Assembly: GCA_943787985.1 (NCBI GenBank) | Contig: CALSOO010000004.1 | Coordinates: forward strand, 1,240,001 to 1,304,000 | DNA: 64,000 nt | Reading direction: 5' to 3' | Source of the DNA: an uncultured Paracoccaceae bacterium | GTDB taxonomy: Bacteria > Pseudomonadota > Alphaproteobacteria > Rhodobacterales > Rhodobacteraceae | Shown: one piece after another, positions 7,164 through 14,307 of the stretch | Layout of the letters: each line of letters opens with the position of its first letter | Numbering within the stretch: the stretch's first letter is position 1 | Position numbers and translations under genes: made by a program | Notes under the pieces: generated by a model | The model's input: only the letters and a program-made list of their open reading frames with translations | What the model was told of the DNA's origin: nothing | Database searches by the model: none

Positions 7164-7794
7164 ACCAATCATTTTCCCCACCGGAATTACATGTGTTTTC
7201 GGGTCCAGCGGTTCAGGCAAATCCACTCTGACCCGTGACAAGCTGTTGCCGCAAATCAATGGGCCGCAAATGATTGTCATTGACCCAACGCACCCCGACC
7301 CAAACGCCCACACATCGGCACGGGACGCGGCGTCTGCGATGTATGAAGGCCAGCGCAAAGTCGTGTTGCGCTCTATGGACCCAGAACAAGCCGTTCCGTT
7401 GATCTATGCGGCGTGGGCGCGGTGCTGCAAAGATAATCCCGTTTACTTGGTTTGTGACGAGGCGTCCGAGTATTTGGACCATGCAGCAACCCAAAAATAC
7501 AAATCTCTGCAAACCATCGCCCAGACTGCACGACACAAGCGCCTTGGCTGGGCGATCCTGTCGCAAAGTGCGGTCAACATCGCGCCCAAAATTCGCAAGC
7601 AATCCCGTTCCACCTTTTGGATGCGGATGCAGGATCACTTGGACATAAAACTGGCCAAAGAACGCATCGGCCACAAGCTGGGCGCACAGTCGATTGATGA
7701 TTTTACCACGGGTCAATTCATCCAGCACCCGACTGTCACACCCTCCGAGGCAACCAACGACTGGCAACGGCCAGCCTCTGCCGGTTCTTACTGA
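7156..7794 (+). CDS. A32/FtsK-like genome-packaging ATPase
   Basis: 212 residues, the compact size usual for packaging ATPases of PRD1/PM2-type viruses. Walker A is GSSGSGKST at 16-24. Walker B is PVYLVCDEASEY with Asp101-Glu102. A sensor-like ILSQSA follows near 134, in the place where A32-type ATPases carry a polar residue. The enzyme would pump genomic DNA into a preformed procapsid. It is separated from, and on the opposite strand to, the capsid gene, unlike PM2. Confidence 0.75.
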   Translation: MSKPIIFPTGITCVFGSSGSGKSTLTRDKLLPQINGPQMIVIDPTHPDPNAHTSARDAASAMYEGQRKVVLRSMDPEQAVPLIYAAWARCCKDNPVYLVCDEASEYLDHAATQKYKSLQTIAQTARHKRLGWAILSQSAVNIAPKIRKQSRSTFWMRMQDHLDIKLAKERIGHKLGAQSIDDFTTGQFIQHPTVTPSEATNDWQRPASAGSY

Positions 7795-7819
7795 AACTGT
7801 CCACAAAAGGAAGATTTAC

Positions 7820-8254
7820 ATGTTTGATTACCCCAAAGACCCATACACAGGCGTTATCTTCGCCAGTGCCGACGCTGTGCCGCTTGAGTTCTGGACATGG
7901 GACAATTTCCGCCCCCATGAGCTGGCTTGCAAAGGCACGGGCAAAGTGTTGATTGATCCCCATTCAATGGATTGCCTGCAACGTCTGCGCAACATCTTGG
8001 GCCAGCCTATCCACCTCAATTCCGCGTTCCGGTCCAAGTCGCACAACCGCGCCGTGGGTGGTGCAAAAAATAGCTACCACCTGACGGGCCGCGCCTATGA
8101 CGTGCGCATGCGCGACCATACCCCCCGTTCTTTTGAACGCGCGGCGCGTATCGCTGGCTTCACAGGGTTTGGGTTCTATCCGCCCAAAAACGGCGGCTAC
8201 AACTTCACGCACATCGACACAGGGCCAGCGCGGGAATGGGGGCAACGATGGTGA
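7820..8254 (+). CDS. Peptidase M15 endolysin-like protein
   Basis: 144 residues. The zinc-peptidase M15 pattern is visible: SAFRSKSHNRAVGGAKNSYH, the metal-binding His and Asp in HLTGRAYDV, and the C-terminal His in FTHIDTG. Such enzymes cut peptide cross-links in peptidoglycan. The ATG at 7820 follows AAGGAAG, and the provirus 9-mer (GTCCACAAA) lies at 7799, right at its ribosome site. Together with the downstream 29-residue membrane peptide it looks like an endolysin-holin pair. Confidence 0.75.
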   Translation: MFDYPKDPYTGVIFASADAVPLEFWTWDNFRPHELACKGTGKVLIDPHSMDCLQRLRNILGQPIHLNSAFRSKSHNRAVGGAKNSYHLTGRAYDVRMRDHTPRSFERAARIAGFTGFGFYPPKNGGYNFTHIDTGPAREWGQRW

Positions 8255-8337
8255 TTGAAACCGCAATCATTTGCTTAACAGCTATCGTGTGCCTTGTTTG
8301 TGTTTTGGATCATCTTAACGACCACGACGAAAAGTAA
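8248..8337 (+). CDS. 29-residue single-helix membrane peptide
   Basis: From the ATG at 8248, overlapping the peptidase stop by 7 bases, to TAA at 8335. The peptide is mostly one hydrophobic helix (IETAIICLTAIVCLVCVL) followed by an acidic tail (DHLNDHDEK). A G-rich ribosome site lies upstream. A terminator follows at 8376. It may be a small holin or holin regulator for the adjoining endolysin-like peptidase; only topology supports that. Confidence 0.6.
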   Translation: MVIETAIICLTAIVCLVCVLDHLNDHDEK

Positions 8338-8375
8338 ACCTGCCCGCCGCGACCTCCCCAAGACGCGGCACAACT

Positions 8376-8410
8376 GCCCCCCGCCCATGTCATAGGCGGG
8401 GGGCTTTTTT
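8376..8410 (+). terminator. Strong intrinsic terminator of the early operon
   Basis: GCCCCCCGCC (8376-8385) pairs perfectly with GGCGGGGGGC (8395-8404), with a 9-base loop and six T afterwards. It ends the rightward operon and lies against the stop of the convergent gene at 8410. Confidence 0.9.
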
Positions 8411-8691
8411 CACTTGCAAGACCGCATTAGCTCGGGGAGGTTGAAGGTGTACCACTCGGACCAACTTTCCAGCGTCATAGGATTGTATTTCTTTAGTCTT
8501 ACGGTGTCTTCGCTGTCGTGATCTTTAAGATGTATTACATGTTCTGCGGTGTCCCAATCGGTTTCGACACTCACCGATGTTTGATCTATTCGGTAAGATA
8601 TCTGCGAAAGTCCGCTTTCTATGTCTACACCTGTTCTCGCCGATGCGACTGCAACAAAATACATGTAACCAGACAACGCCAAACATTCCAT
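8410..8691 (-). CDS. Provirus hypothetical protein (93 aa)
   Basis: The ATG at 8691 is chosen because AAAGGTG lies 5 bases upstream. The 93-residue product begins MECLALSGYMYFVAVASART, a moderately hydrophobic segment, and continues with a soluble, acidic, strand-rich part ending LPELMRSCK. It is the last gene of the leftward module led by the DNA-binding proteins. No family recognised. Confidence 0.5.
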   Translation of the reverse strand: MECLALSGYMYFVAVASARTGVDIESGLSQISYRIDQTSVSVETDWDTAEHVIHLKDHDSEDTVRLKKYNPMTLESWSEWYTFNLPELMRSCK

Positions 8692-8821
8692 ATTTTCACC
8701 TTTCTTAAAATGCTTTGGCCGCAACCTAGATTGACGCCAATCTGGTGTCAAAAAATTCTACCCATGGGTGTTCTGGACGTGTTCACGATCCGAGCCGCCC
8801 CCGTTCCCTCCCCTGCCCCGC

Positions 8822-9460
8822 TCACAACGCCACCTCTTGGGGTGCTTCGCTGAAATTCTTGTCGCCCCCTGCATTCTCAGCGGCGCGGAGCGCCTCCCTT
8901 TGGTCTGCCCTTTCGTCGGCCAATTCTCTTGCGCGTCCATATCCGTGTGCATCAACGTCGCGGGAGAATTGGCGTAGTTCTTCGGTTTGCTCTCTTTCGC
9001 CCAAAGGCATGGCCGCGCCATGCCCTACAGATGAGCCGTTAGGCGAAGCTTTCTCCCCTCTTGATAAAGAGGGGGAGAGGTTTAGGCGCGTGTTTTTCGC
9101 GAGGGGGTGCACGCGTTTTTCACGGCCCCCCCCACGTGTATTTAGCATGGGGGTAGGTAGCGAAAATCGGTAAGTGTTTCCCTCCCCTCCGTCAAAATTG
9201 TTACCCTTTGTCTGATAATCTATGACACCCGCCTGCCTGAGCCGCCTAATCGCCCTGTAAACAGTGTCAGCGGATTTACACCCCACCAAGGGCGCAAAGC
9301 TAGAGTGTGCAAGCTGGTTGGGCATAACGCCCGTTTCCCAGTCGATCTTGCGGCATAGGTAGTGGAAACAAGCCATTGCGGCCATGCCAACACCTTGCCT
9401 TACAAGCGTGGCTTCGCACAGCTTTTGGTATGACGGTCCGTAAGGCTTGCTCTCACCCAT
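8822..9460 (-). CDS. Putative replication/partition protein with winged helix
   Basis: The ATG at 9460 follows GGGGAG at 7-base spacing and overlaps the upstream small gene by 8 bases. Residues about 5-105 look like a winged-helix domain as in phage and plasmid replication proteins (YLCRKIDWETGVMPNQLA, then CKSADTVYRAIRRLRQAGVI). The C-terminal half is charged and low in complexity. There is no HUH or SF1 Rep motif of the PM2 P12 kind, so this is the best initiator candidate in the element. It may instead be only a regulator. Confidence 0.5.
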   Translation of the reverse strand: MGESKPYGPSYQKLCEATLVRQGVGMAAMACFHYLCRKIDWETGVMPNQLAHSSFAPLVGCKSADTVYRAIRRLRQAGVIDYQTKGNNFDGGEGNTYRFSLPTPMLNTRGGGREKRVHPLAKNTRLNLSPSLSRGEKASPNGSSVGHGAAMPLGEREQTEELRQFSRDVDAHGYGRARELADERADQREALRAAENAGGDKNFSEAPQEVAL

Positions 9461-9611
9461 CGGCCTGCTCCCCATCCCGCTTTACCACCATGTGAATGGT
9501 TTGACGGTTAAGGTTTAGTTCGCGTCCAATCTCTGTCAGAGATACGCCGTTTGTGTGTTGCTCTAGTATGATCCTGCGGATCAGTGGGGGGATTGACTTC
9601 CCTCGTGCCAT
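9453..9611 (-). CDS. 52-residue helix-turn-helix protein
   Basis: ATG at 9611, preceded by GAGGGCGAAACC. Almost the whole peptide is a resolvase/transposase-type helix-turn-helix: IRRIILEQHTNGVSLTEIGR, then ELNLNRQTIHMVVKR. It is too short to be an enzyme. It heads the leftward replication/regulation module and faces a perfect 7-bp dyad at 9678-9692, a likely operator for it. Confidence 0.7.
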   Translation of the reverse strand: MARGKSIPPLIRRIILEQHTNGVSLTEIGRELNLNRQTIHMVVKRDGEQADG

Positions 9612-9677
9612 GGTTTCGCCCTCTTTGGGCAATTCGGGGCTTGTTTTGTGGACAAACGGATTCTATATGTAGTGCCG

Positions 9678-9743
9678 AACACTTTAAGTGTTTGGCCCTG
9701 CTTTTGCGTCCGTTTTCTAACAAAAGCCTTTGCCTAGCAGGGC
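9678..9743. other. Dyad plus long imperfect hairpin upstream of replication module
   Basis: AACACTT-T-AAGTGTT (9678-9692) is a perfect dyad. It is followed by GCCCTGC (9695-9701), whose complement GCAGGGC is at 9737-9743, with an inner CTTTTG/CAAAAG pair, so one strand can fold into a bulged hairpin of about 49 nt. This noncoding stretch precedes the replication-like genes and the dif-like copy at 9786. It is a candidate origin or single-strand attachment structure. Confidence 0.4.
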
Positions 9744-9785
9744 CGCTTAACCCCTCAAATACAAAGCCTTATTTCTGCCTATTAA

Positions 9786-9812
9786 TGTCGCATACTTCAT
9801 ATTATAAGAAAT
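9786..9812. repeat. Degenerate second dif-like copy
   Basis: CATACTTCATATTAT (9791-9805) matches CATAATTCATATTAT of the dif-like site (906-920) in 14 of 15 bases, including the whole 6-bp centre. The XerC-side arm (TTATAAGAAAT) is much poorer than at 901-927. It lies about 22 bp before the IS30-family element. Probably the provirus attachment site or its remnant. Confidence 0.5.
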
Positions 9813-9834
9813 ATTGATGTAGCCGCGGTACATT

Positions 9835-10906
9835 CTAAACTGGGAAGCGACTTTTCCTTTATCCTACTGGAAAGTCAGGAGAACAGTTTATGAAACGTAC
9901 TGAACTAAATCTAGCTGAACGACGCACGATTGAATATCTTTTACATCGAAAGAAGAAAGTGTCTGAGATTGCGCGTCAGATCAATCGCCATCGCTCGACG
10001 GTCTATCGAGAGATCAAGCGCAACTTCTACAAGGACGAGGAGTTGCCTCAGCTCGATGGCTACTACGGAATGAACGCGCAAAGGTTCACGGCTGAACGTC
10101 GCGCAAGGCGTCGCAAATTGGTGAGAATACTGGCGCTGCGAGATGCTGTGATTGATCGACTTCAAGAAGGTTGGTCACCAGAACAGATTGCAGGACGTCT
10201 GAAGTTAGAGGGCCACGCAACGACTGTCAGTCACGAAACAATTTACGCATACGTTTACAGCCCAGATGGCCAATCTCAAGCCTTAGCTCGGCACCTGCCG
10301 GGCCGCCGTAAGAAACGGAAGCCGCGCTATGCTCGAACCGCGCGCGGCATGATGTTCCCCTTAGAGCGCTCGATCCACAACAGGCCGGAACACGTCAAGG
10401 ATCGAAGCACATTCGGCGATTGGGAAGGTGATTTGATGATCTTTCGCCGCGAACATGGAAAAGCAAACGTGGCATTTTTGGTCGAGCGAAAGACTCGCTA
10501 TGCCGTCCTGTTCCGCAACAACGACCGCAGCTCAAAGCACTTCATAGCGAAGCTGATGAATGTGATGGAACCCCTGCCCCAAACGGCCCGCCAATCGATC
10601 ACCTTTGACCGTGGCATAGAATTCTCTGGCTGGCGGAAGCTCAAGCCTGGGATAGGAACCGAGGCGTGGTTTTGTGATCCGCAGGCCCCTTGGCAGAAAG
10701 GATCTGTAGAAAACCTAAACAAGCGAGCCCGACGATACTTGCCAAGAGACACGCCTATCTCAACGCTTTCAGATCGCGATATGAAAGCAATTTGTGAACG
10801 CCTGAACGGAACACCGAGAAAGTGCCTCGGATGGAAGACACCGGCTGAGGCATTCGCCGAAGAACTAAGAAAACTAGGATAGAAAAATGTCGCAACCTAA
10901 CTTGAG
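9835..10906 (+). mobile_element. IS30-family insertion sequence
   Basis: About 1.07 kb with one transposase gene. The ends are imperfect inverted repeats of about 30 bp. The left one runs from about 9835 through AAGCGACTTTTCC and TTTATCCTAC; the right one, read on the minus strand, goes through TTGCGACATTTTT and CTATCCTAG. Outer limits are accurate to a few bases only. The left flank is provirus DNA and the right flank is the middle of an ISNCY transposase gene, so no target duplication can be checked. Confidence 0.75.
9890..10882 (+). CDS. IS30-family transposase
   Basis: 330 residues, full length. An N-terminal helix-turn-helix (about 5-45, KVSEIARQINRHRSTVYREI) is followed by the IS30 linker (GWSPEQIAGRL) and a DDE catalytic domain with Asp in FGDWEGDLM, Asp in ITFDRGIEFS and Glu in QKGSVENLNKRARR. 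AGGAG lies upstream of the ATG. No frameshift or stop interrupts it, so it may still be active. Confidence 0.92.
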   Translation: MKRTELNLAERRTIEYLLHRKKKVSEIARQINRHRSTVYREIKRNFYKDEELPQLDGYYGMNAQRFTAERRARRRKLVRILALRDAVIDRLQEGWSPEQIAGRLKLEGHATTVSHETIYAYVYSPDGQSQALARHLPGRRKKRKPRYARTARGMMFPLERSIHNRPEHVKDRSTFGDWEGDLMIFRREHGKANVAFLVERKTRYAVLFRNNDRSSKHFIAKLMNVMEPLPQTARQSITFDRGIEFSGWRKLKPGIGTEAWFCDPQAPWQKGSVENLNKRARRYLPRDTPISTLSDRDMKAICERLNGTPRKCLGWKTPAEAFAEELRKLG

Positions 10907-11695
10907 CTCACAGAGAGCTACCCAGATTTTGGGCCGACTTTGGCCGCCGAGATGCTGGCCCAACATCACGGGTTTAAAGTGTCGCGAGAGACACTGCGCA
11001 AATGGATGGTCGAGGACGGCATTTGGCTTTCGCGCAAACAACGTCGAACATTTCACCAGCCGCGTCTACGCCGGGAATGTTTCGGCGAGCTGATCCAGAT
11101 CGACGGCTCAGATCATCGTTGGTTTGAGGATCGTGCTAGTCCCTGCACATTGCTCGTTTTTATCGATGACGCCACCAGTACCTTGATGGAACTGCGGTTC
11201 GTGAAGTCCGAGAGCACGTTCAGTTACTTCGAAGCACTGGAAAGCTACCTGCTCGAACACGGTCGCCCCGTCGCGTTCTACAGCGACAAACACACGGTGT
11301 TCCGCGTGGCCAAGCAAGACGCCAAAGCTGGTGCGCGTATGACCCAGTTTGGCCGCGCTCTGAATGAGTTGAACGTGGAGATCCTGTGCGCAAATAGCTC
11401 TCAAGCCAAAGGTCGTGTCGAACGGGCAAACCGCACGTTGCAAGACAGGTTGGTGAAAGAGCTGCGTCTCGCAGGCATCTCGGACATGGAAACCGGAAAC
11501 GCCTACCTGCAAGGCTTCAAAGACCGCTACAACGCGCAGTTCGCCAAAGCACCAGCCAAGCCAGACAACCTGCATCGCGCACTCAATGTAGAGCCGGATC
11601 GGCTCGACGACGTGCTGTGTTGGCGGGAGAATAGATACGTCGGCAAGCAGCTCACGTTTTCCTACGACCGCAAGCGGATCATGCTTGAGGAACGG
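10907..11695 (+). pseudogene. ISNCY-family transposase, internal fragment
   Basis: An open frame reads straight out of the IS30 right end (ESYPDFGPTLAAEMLAQHHG). It includes a helix-turn-helix remnant (VSRETLRKWMVEDGIW) and most of a DDE domain (LIQIDGSDHRWFEDR, LLVFIDDATS, VAFYSDKHTVFR, ANSSQAKGRVERANRTLQD), typical of ISNCY transposases. The 5' part is missing, replaced by the IS30 element. After RIMLEE the family sequence is lost and the frame runs into unrelated DNA to 11773. It is a both-ends-truncated remnant, not functional. Confidence 0.8.
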
Positions 11696-11730
11696 TACCC
11701 GATGCATTTGGGGCTGCACTTAATCCTTGC

Positions 11731-11766
11731 GTTACAAAAATTGATGATTGCGAAATTTTTTGTAAC
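11731..11766. promoter_or_regulatory. Inverted repeat upstream of the paa operon
   Basis: GTTACAAAAA (11731-11740) and TTTTTTGTAAC (11756-11766) are perfect inverted arms, 16 bp apart, between the transposase remnant and paaJ. No T-run follows that would fit a terminator of the small preceding frame. Position and form suit an operator for a repressor of the phenylacetate genes, though no paaR/paaX-type gene lies in the window. Confidence 0.45.
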
Positions 11767-11833
11767 TTTATAGTTGAGCCAGCGTATATTTCGCCCTACA
11801 GTTTTAGGATGTGGATTTCGAAAGGTTGATCGC

Positions 11834-13036
11834 TTGGACGCTTTTATTTGCGATGGTGTGCGCACCCCGATTGGACGCTATGGTGGCGCGCTATCTTCGG
11901 TGCGTACCGATGACTTGGCCTCATTGCCCCTACAGGCTCTGATTGCGAGAAATCCGTCGATGGATCCGACGGCGATTGATGAAGTCCTCTTTGGTTCCGC
12001 GAACCAAGCTGGCGAAGACAATCGGAACGTGGCGCGAATGGCGCTGTTGCTTGCCGGGCTTCCTGAAACTGTCCCTGGCGTCACGCTCAATCGACTGTGC
12101 GCGTCCGGCATGGACGCTGTCGGGTTTGCTGCGCGTGGAATAAAAGCCGGCGATTACGATCTGACCATTGCCGGTGGCGTAGAAAGCATGAGCCGCGCGC
12201 CTTTTGTAATGCCCAAAGCGACGTCAGCGTTCACACGCATGAACGAAGTGTTTGATACGACCATTGGCTGGCGATTTGTTAATCCGAAAATGAAGGCGCA
12301 ATTCGGCGTCGATTCAATGCCGCAAACGGCTGACAATGTCGCGGCTGAGTACAATATCAATCGCTTGGATCAGGATGCGATGGCGGCAAGGTCACAGGCC
12401 AATTGGGCTGCGGCACAGGATGCGGGCCTGTTCGGGGATGAAATCGCACCGGTGACCCTGCCCCAGCGCAAAGGTGATCCAATTGTTTTTGACACCGACG
12501 AACACCCGCGCCCCGGTACAGGCGTAGACAGGCTTGGTAAACTCAAGGGCGTGAACGGCCCAGATTTGACCGTAACGGCGGGCAATGCCTCTGGCGTCAA
12601 TGACGGTGCTGCAGCGCTGTTGATTGCATCGCAACACGCGGCGCGCGCCCAGGGTTTGACCCCGATGGCCCGCATTCTTGGCATGGCGTCGACGGGTGTG
12701 GCACCGCGTGTCATGGGCATCGGCCCTGCCCCGGCCTCTGCCAAGCTTTTGGCTCGATTGGGGTTGGCTATTGAGCAGATGGATGTGATCGAATTGAACG
12801 AAGCCTTTGCAGCGCAAGGGCTTGCGACATTGCGCGCTTTGGGTGTTGCGGATGATGATCCGCGCGTAAACCCGCAGGGTGGCGCGATCGCGATTGGGCA
12901 TCCTTTGGGGATGACAGGCGCGCGTTTGGTCCTGACGGCAGCCCATCAGCTCAAACGCACAGGTGGTCGCTATGCTTTGTGCACAATGTGCGTCGGCGTC
13001 GGGCAAGGCACAGCACTCATTTTGGAAAGGGTTTAA
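11834..13036 (+). CDS. paaJ: 3-oxoadipyl-CoA/3-oxo-5,6-dehydrosuberyl-CoA thiolase
   Basis: 400 residues from a TTG at 11834. That start gives the family N-terminus (MDAFICDGVRTPIGRYGGAL) and has AAAGG 8 bases upstream; the open frame further upstream is IS-derived. Catalytic residues are the acyl-accepting Cys in RLCASGMDAVG, the His in IAIGHPLGMTG and the C-terminal Cys in CVGVGQG. It releases acetyl-CoA or succinyl-CoA at the end of phenylacetate degradation. A PcaF role in beta-ketoadipate degradation cannot be excluded; the neighbours favour PaaJ. Confidence 0.85.
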   Translation: MDAFICDGVRTPIGRYGGALSSVRTDDLASLPLQALIARNPSMDPTAIDEVLFGSANQAGEDNRNVARMALLLAGLPETVPGVTLNRLCASGMDAVGFAARGIKAGDYDLTIAGGVESMSRAPFVMPKATSAFTRMNEVFDTTIGWRFVNPKMKAQFGVDSMPQTADNVAAEYNINRLDQDAMAARSQANWAAAQDAGLFGDEIAPVTLPQRKGDPIVFDTDEHPRPGTGVDRLGKLKGVNGPDLTVTAGNASGVNDGAAALLIASQHAARAQGLTPMARILGMASTGVAPRVMGIGPAPASAKLLARLGLAIEQMDVIELNEAFAAQGLATLRALGVADDDPRVNPQGGAIAIGHPLGMTGARLVLTAAHQLKRTGGRYALCTMCVGVGQGTALILERV

Positions 13037-13039
13037 ACG

Positions 13040-14017
13040 ATGTATGCTCAGATGGTTAAGTCCGAAGCGACCGCCGAAGATCCTGACAAACTGGCCGCTT
13101 TTCAGGCGCGTATCGACGCTGGTGAAAAGATCGAACCCAAGGATTGGATGCCCCAGGGGTATCGCAAAACTTTGATCCGCCAGATCGGTCAGCACGCTCA
13201 TTCGGAAATTGTGGGGCAACTTCCTGAGGGGAACTGGATCACCCGCGCTCCGACACTTGAGCGTAAAGCGATCTTGTTGGCAAAAGTTCAAGATGAGGCG
13301 GGCCACGGGCTGTATCTGTATTGTGCCGCTGAAACCTTGGGCGTGAGCCGTGATGAGTTGACGGAAATGTTGCTGGACGGGCGCATGAAATATTCATCGA
13401 TTTTCAATTATCCGACGCTGACTTGGGCAGACATGGGTGCCGTCGGCTGGTTGGTCGATGGCGCGGCAATCATGAACCAAGTGCCGTTGCAGCGCACGTC
13501 ATTTGGCCCCTATTCGCGCGCGATGATCCGCGTGTGCAAAGAGGAATCTTTCCACCAACGGCAAGGCTTTGACATTATGATGAAGATGGCAAGCGGAACG
13601 CCTGCCCAAAAACGCATGGCCCAAGATGCGCTGAACCGCTTTTGGGGCCCTGCCCTGATGATGTTCGGGCCCCCGGATGCGGACTCCGTGCACTCAAGCC
13701 AGTCAATGGCTTGGAAAATCAAGATGAACACCAACGATGAACTTCGTCAGAAATTTGTCGACCAAACGGTGCCGCAAGCCGAATACCTTGGATTGACCGT
13801 TCCGGACGACACGGTCGCATGGAACGATGAAAAGGCCGGCTACGATTTTGCCGAGCCTGATTGGGCAGAGTTTTACGATGTGCTCAATGGCAACGGACCC
13901 TGCAACACAGAGCGTTTGGCCGCTCGCAACAAAGCGTGGGATGACGGCGCATGGGTGCGCGACGGGATGATGGCGCATGCGGAAAAGAAACGCGCGCGCA
14001 AAATGGCGGCGGAGTGA
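13040..14017 (+). CDS. paaA: Phenylacetyl-CoA epoxidase subunit A (catalytic)
   Basis: 325 residues, ferritin-like. Di-iron ligands are visible in [16 protein letters not shown] and [14 protein letters not shown], the two ExxH-type motifs of PaaA. With PaaC it forms the oxygenase core that converts phenylacetyl-CoA to the 1,2-epoxide using O2 and electrons from PaaE. It starts 3 bases after the thiolase stop; paaB follows 2 bases after its stop. Confidence 0.95.
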   Translation: MYAQMVKSEATAEDPDKLAAFQARIDAGEKIEPKDWMPQGYRKTLIRQIGQHAHSEIVGQLPEGNWITRAPTLERKAILLAKVQDEAGHGLYLYCAAETLGVSRDELTEMLLDGRMKYSSIFNYPTLTWADMGAVGWLVDGAAIMNQVPLQRTSFGPYSRAMIRVCKEESFHQRQGFDIMMKMASGTPAQKRMAQDALNRFWGPALMMFGPPDADSVHSSQSMAWKIKMNTNDELRQKFVDQTVPQAEYLGLTVPDDTVAWNDEKAGYDFAEPDWAEFYDVLNGNGPCNTERLAARNKAWDDGAWVRDGMMAHAEKKRARKMAAE

Positions 14018-14019
14018 GC

Positions 14020-14307
14020 ATGATGAAACCTGAATGGCCTCTGTTCGAGATATTTATCCGCGGTCAACACGGAATGAGCCACCGTCATGTGGGTTCTTTG
14101 CACGCACCCGACGCTGAAATGGCGATCAAAAACGCGCGCGATGTCTACACGCGCCGCAATGAAGGTGTGAGCATTTGGGTTGTGGAGACGGCACAGATTG
14201 TCGCGTCTTCGCCTTCTGAAAAGGGGCCAATGTACGAGCCCGCAGAAAGCAAAGCATACCGTCATCCGACGTTTTTTGACATTCCTGATGACGTGGGTGC
14301 GATGTAA
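14020..14307 (+). CDS. paaB: Phenylacetyl-CoA epoxidase subunit B
   Basis: 95 residues, the small non-catalytic subunit. WPLFEIFIRGQHGMSHRHVG and SLHAPDAEMAIKNARDVYTR are diagnostic of PaaB, which bridges the PaaAC heterodimers. Two adjacent ATGs (14020, 14023) are possible starts. The stop overlaps the paaC start by one base. Confidence 0.95.
   Translation: MMKPEWPLFEIFIRGQHGMSHRHVGSLHAPDAEMAIKNARDVYTRRNEGVSIWVVETAQIVASSPSEKGPMYEPAESKAYRHPTFFDIPDDVGAM

Larger units (their letters stand above)
928..9812. mobile_element. Integrase-less PM2/corticovirus-like provirus
   Basis: About 8.9 kb between the dif-like site and a degenerate copy of it. There is a long leftward operon of overlapping genes (6109 to 1059) with a capsid candidate, a transglycosylase and many one-helix proteins. 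A rightward operon (6305-8337) carries a regulator, a packaging ATPase and an endolysin-like peptidase. A leftward operon (9611 to 8822) carries DNA-binding proteins. There is no terminase, portal, tail or integrase gene. Size and content fit tailless viruses with an internal membrane, such as PM2 (about 10 kb). The right boundary is uncertain because IS elements adjoin it. Confidence 0.65.

Noticed and set aside
9508..9723. 71-codon minus-strand frame near the provirus replication end
   Set aside because: Overlaps the well-supported 52-residue helix-turn-helix gene in another frame and lacks a ribosome site.
928..9834. Tyrosine or serine recombinase, terminase, portal or tail genes in the provirus
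   Set aside because: All frames of the element were read; none shows R-H-R-Y, resolvase catalytic Ser, large-terminase or tail motifs. The absence supports a non-tailed, host-recombinase-dependent element.
12392..13306. 304-codon open frame on the minus strand
   Set aside because: It lies entirely opposite paaJ and the paaA start, has no ribosome site, and reads as low-plausibility Cys/Arg/His-rich sequence. It is an antisense shadow of GC-rich coding DNA.
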